Shown here: in pieces, positions 4,991-5,524 of the stretch
Layout: each line of letters opens with the position of its first letter
Position numbering within the stretch: position 1 is the stretch's first letter
NCBI GenBank assembly: GCA_006954465.1
Contig: LVVU01000106.1
Span: 1 to 5,524 of the forward strand
Reading direction: 5' to 3'
Origin: Candidatus Methanoprimaticola hominis
GTDB taxonomy: Archaea; Thermoplasmatota; Thermoplasmata; Methanomassiliicoccales; Methanomethylophilaceae
Length of the DNA: 5,524 nucleotides
Made by a program: the position numbers and the translations under genes
The notes under the pieces: generated by a model
Told to the model about the DNA's origin: nothing
The model's input: the letters and a program-made list of their open reading frames with translations, nothing else
Databases searched by the model: none

Positions 4991-5488
4991 TTACGATTCA
5001 TATTGGATGTTCAGATCGCGGATGAACGCATCCACGGCTTCGGAAAGAGTGTTGTAACGATCTGTCGGCTCCGCGTAACCCTCGTCTTTATGGGTGGTCA
5101 TCTGACATTCCACAGAGATTGTGTGGATGTGGGGGCCGCTGATTTCGATACCGGTGCGACTGTCGATGTGCAGCCCATGGTCACCATTGTACCTCTTGAC
5201 GATGTACTTGTAGCCTCTGACATCATAGTAGATCAGCAGCACAGAGAAATCGAGAGGATCGTCCTGAAGCTGCCTCATTGCCATCGTCAACCTGAACCCT
5301 TCGCAGAGCAGTTCTATCTTCCTTCTGAACTGCCCGTTGTCCAGTTTGAACGCAGACCAATCATAGGCCTTGCCTACCGAATTCGGGATGTATTTCGGAG
5401 CAGAGACTATCTTTTCTATCTCCTTGTCGCCCAACAGAGGCTTTCCTTTCGGTGTATAATCGACCGCTTCATTCATTGCATCCACCAC
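4991..5488 (-). CDS. DUF6978-like protein, 165 residues
   Basis: The sequence LHIDSRTGIEISGPHIHTIS (residues 106-125) matches the pattern I recall for DUF6978-type proteins, where a conserved strand with a PHIH motif follows a short Asn/Asp-Gly turn. The N-terminal half has a helix around DKEIEKIVSAPK (21-32) and strands around FSVLLIYYD (81-89) and YKYIVKRYN (93-101). The C-terminus (NTLSEAVDAFIRDLNIQYE) is a likely helix. The function is unknown, and the His pair in PHIH could bind a metal or nucleic acid, but this is not established. GTG 5488, GTG 5485 and ATG 5476 are possible starts; ATG 5476 has a GGTGG-like site 5 bases upstream and is plausible, so the first four residues are uncertain. 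It ends in TAA and is followed after 15 bases by the DUF1828-like gene. I recall these two families occurring as neighbours, which supports a functional pair. The family call is moderate. Confidence 0.75.
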   Translation of the reverse strand: MVDAMNEAVDYTPKGKPLLGDKEIEKIVSAPKYIPNSVGKAYDWSAFKLDNGQFRRKIELLCEGFRLTMAMRQLQDDPLDFSVLLIYYDVRGYKYIVKRYNGDHGLHIDSRTGIEISGPHIHTISVECQMTTHKDEGYAEPTDRYNTLSEAVDAFIRDLNIQYES

Positions 5489-5505
5489 TCCCCGCTATCG
5501 TGTCA

Positions 5506-5514
5506 TTAAGTATC
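5506..5514 (-). promoter_or_regulatory. Weak TATA-like element before the minus-strand pair
   Basis: Read on the minus strand, GATACTTAA lies about 20-30 bases before the possible starts at 5488-5476, the distance expected for an archaeal TATA box of a leaderless or short-leader transcript. It is an imperfect match, and the region is cut off by the window edge. Confidence 0.2.
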
Positions 5515-5524
5515 CAATACTCAT

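Noticed and set aside
4787..5509. A 240-codon plus-strand open frame opposite the DUF6978-like gene
   Set aside because: It spans the junction of the two minus-strand genes as antisense, and those genes have recognisable domain patterns and a strong ribosome binding site between them.
5495..5524. End of another minus-strand gene (ten codons ending in TAG at 5497-5495)
   Set aside because: Too short to judge at the window edge, and TAG is otherwise not used as a secure stop here; it may simply be upstream leader or promoter sequence.

Overview
The window looks archaeal, most plausibly from a methanogen of the Thermoplasmatota/Methanomassiliicoccales type, though this is inference from sequence style and not from a marker gene. 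The left part is GC-rich, uses AGG/AGA heavily for arginine, has strong GGAGGTGA-type ribosome binding sites before nearly every gene, contains a TATATATA box typical of archaeal promoters, and ends all securely bounded genes with TGA or TAA, never TAG. No rRNA, tRNA, CRISPR array, transposase or integrase is visible.

Positions 2 to about 4200 form one tightly packed plus-strand operon of seven genes, joined by ATGA/GTGA overlaps or very short gaps. In order: the 3' part of an unrecognised gene with a basic, charged C-terminus; two small unrecognised proteins; a 383-residue P-loop ATPase (Walker A GKRGGGKT, Walker B LLDE) with a helix-turn-helix-like C-terminal segment; a 95-residue very basic protein; a 66-residue charged helical protein; and a protein with a zincin-type HEGGH metallopeptidase motif. 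Almost none of these resemble housekeeping genes. An NTPase, small basic proteins and a zincin in a close-packed operon suggest an archaeal virus, provirus or conjugative/integrated element, perhaps a packaging, morphogenesis or transfer module. That assignment is a hypothesis.

At about 4200 the sequence changes character. Local GC content drops (about 62% in bases 2281-2340, about 43% in bases 4381-4440, counted by eye) and the coding strand flips. Positions 4202-5488 hold two minus-strand genes that read as a two-gene operon: a 165-residue DUF6978-like protein, then a 257-residue protein with a DUF1828/DUF1829-like layout. They look like a separately acquired accessory cassette. The open frame of the metallopeptidase runs 186 bases into the end of the DUF1828-like gene as antisense, so its natural C-terminus was probably lost or altered at this boundary.

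Two places need care. The first gene reads past its expected end for 160 bases across the start of the second, next to a run of five G residues, which suggests a one-base indel. The 3' end of the metallopeptidase gene is uncertain for the reason above.
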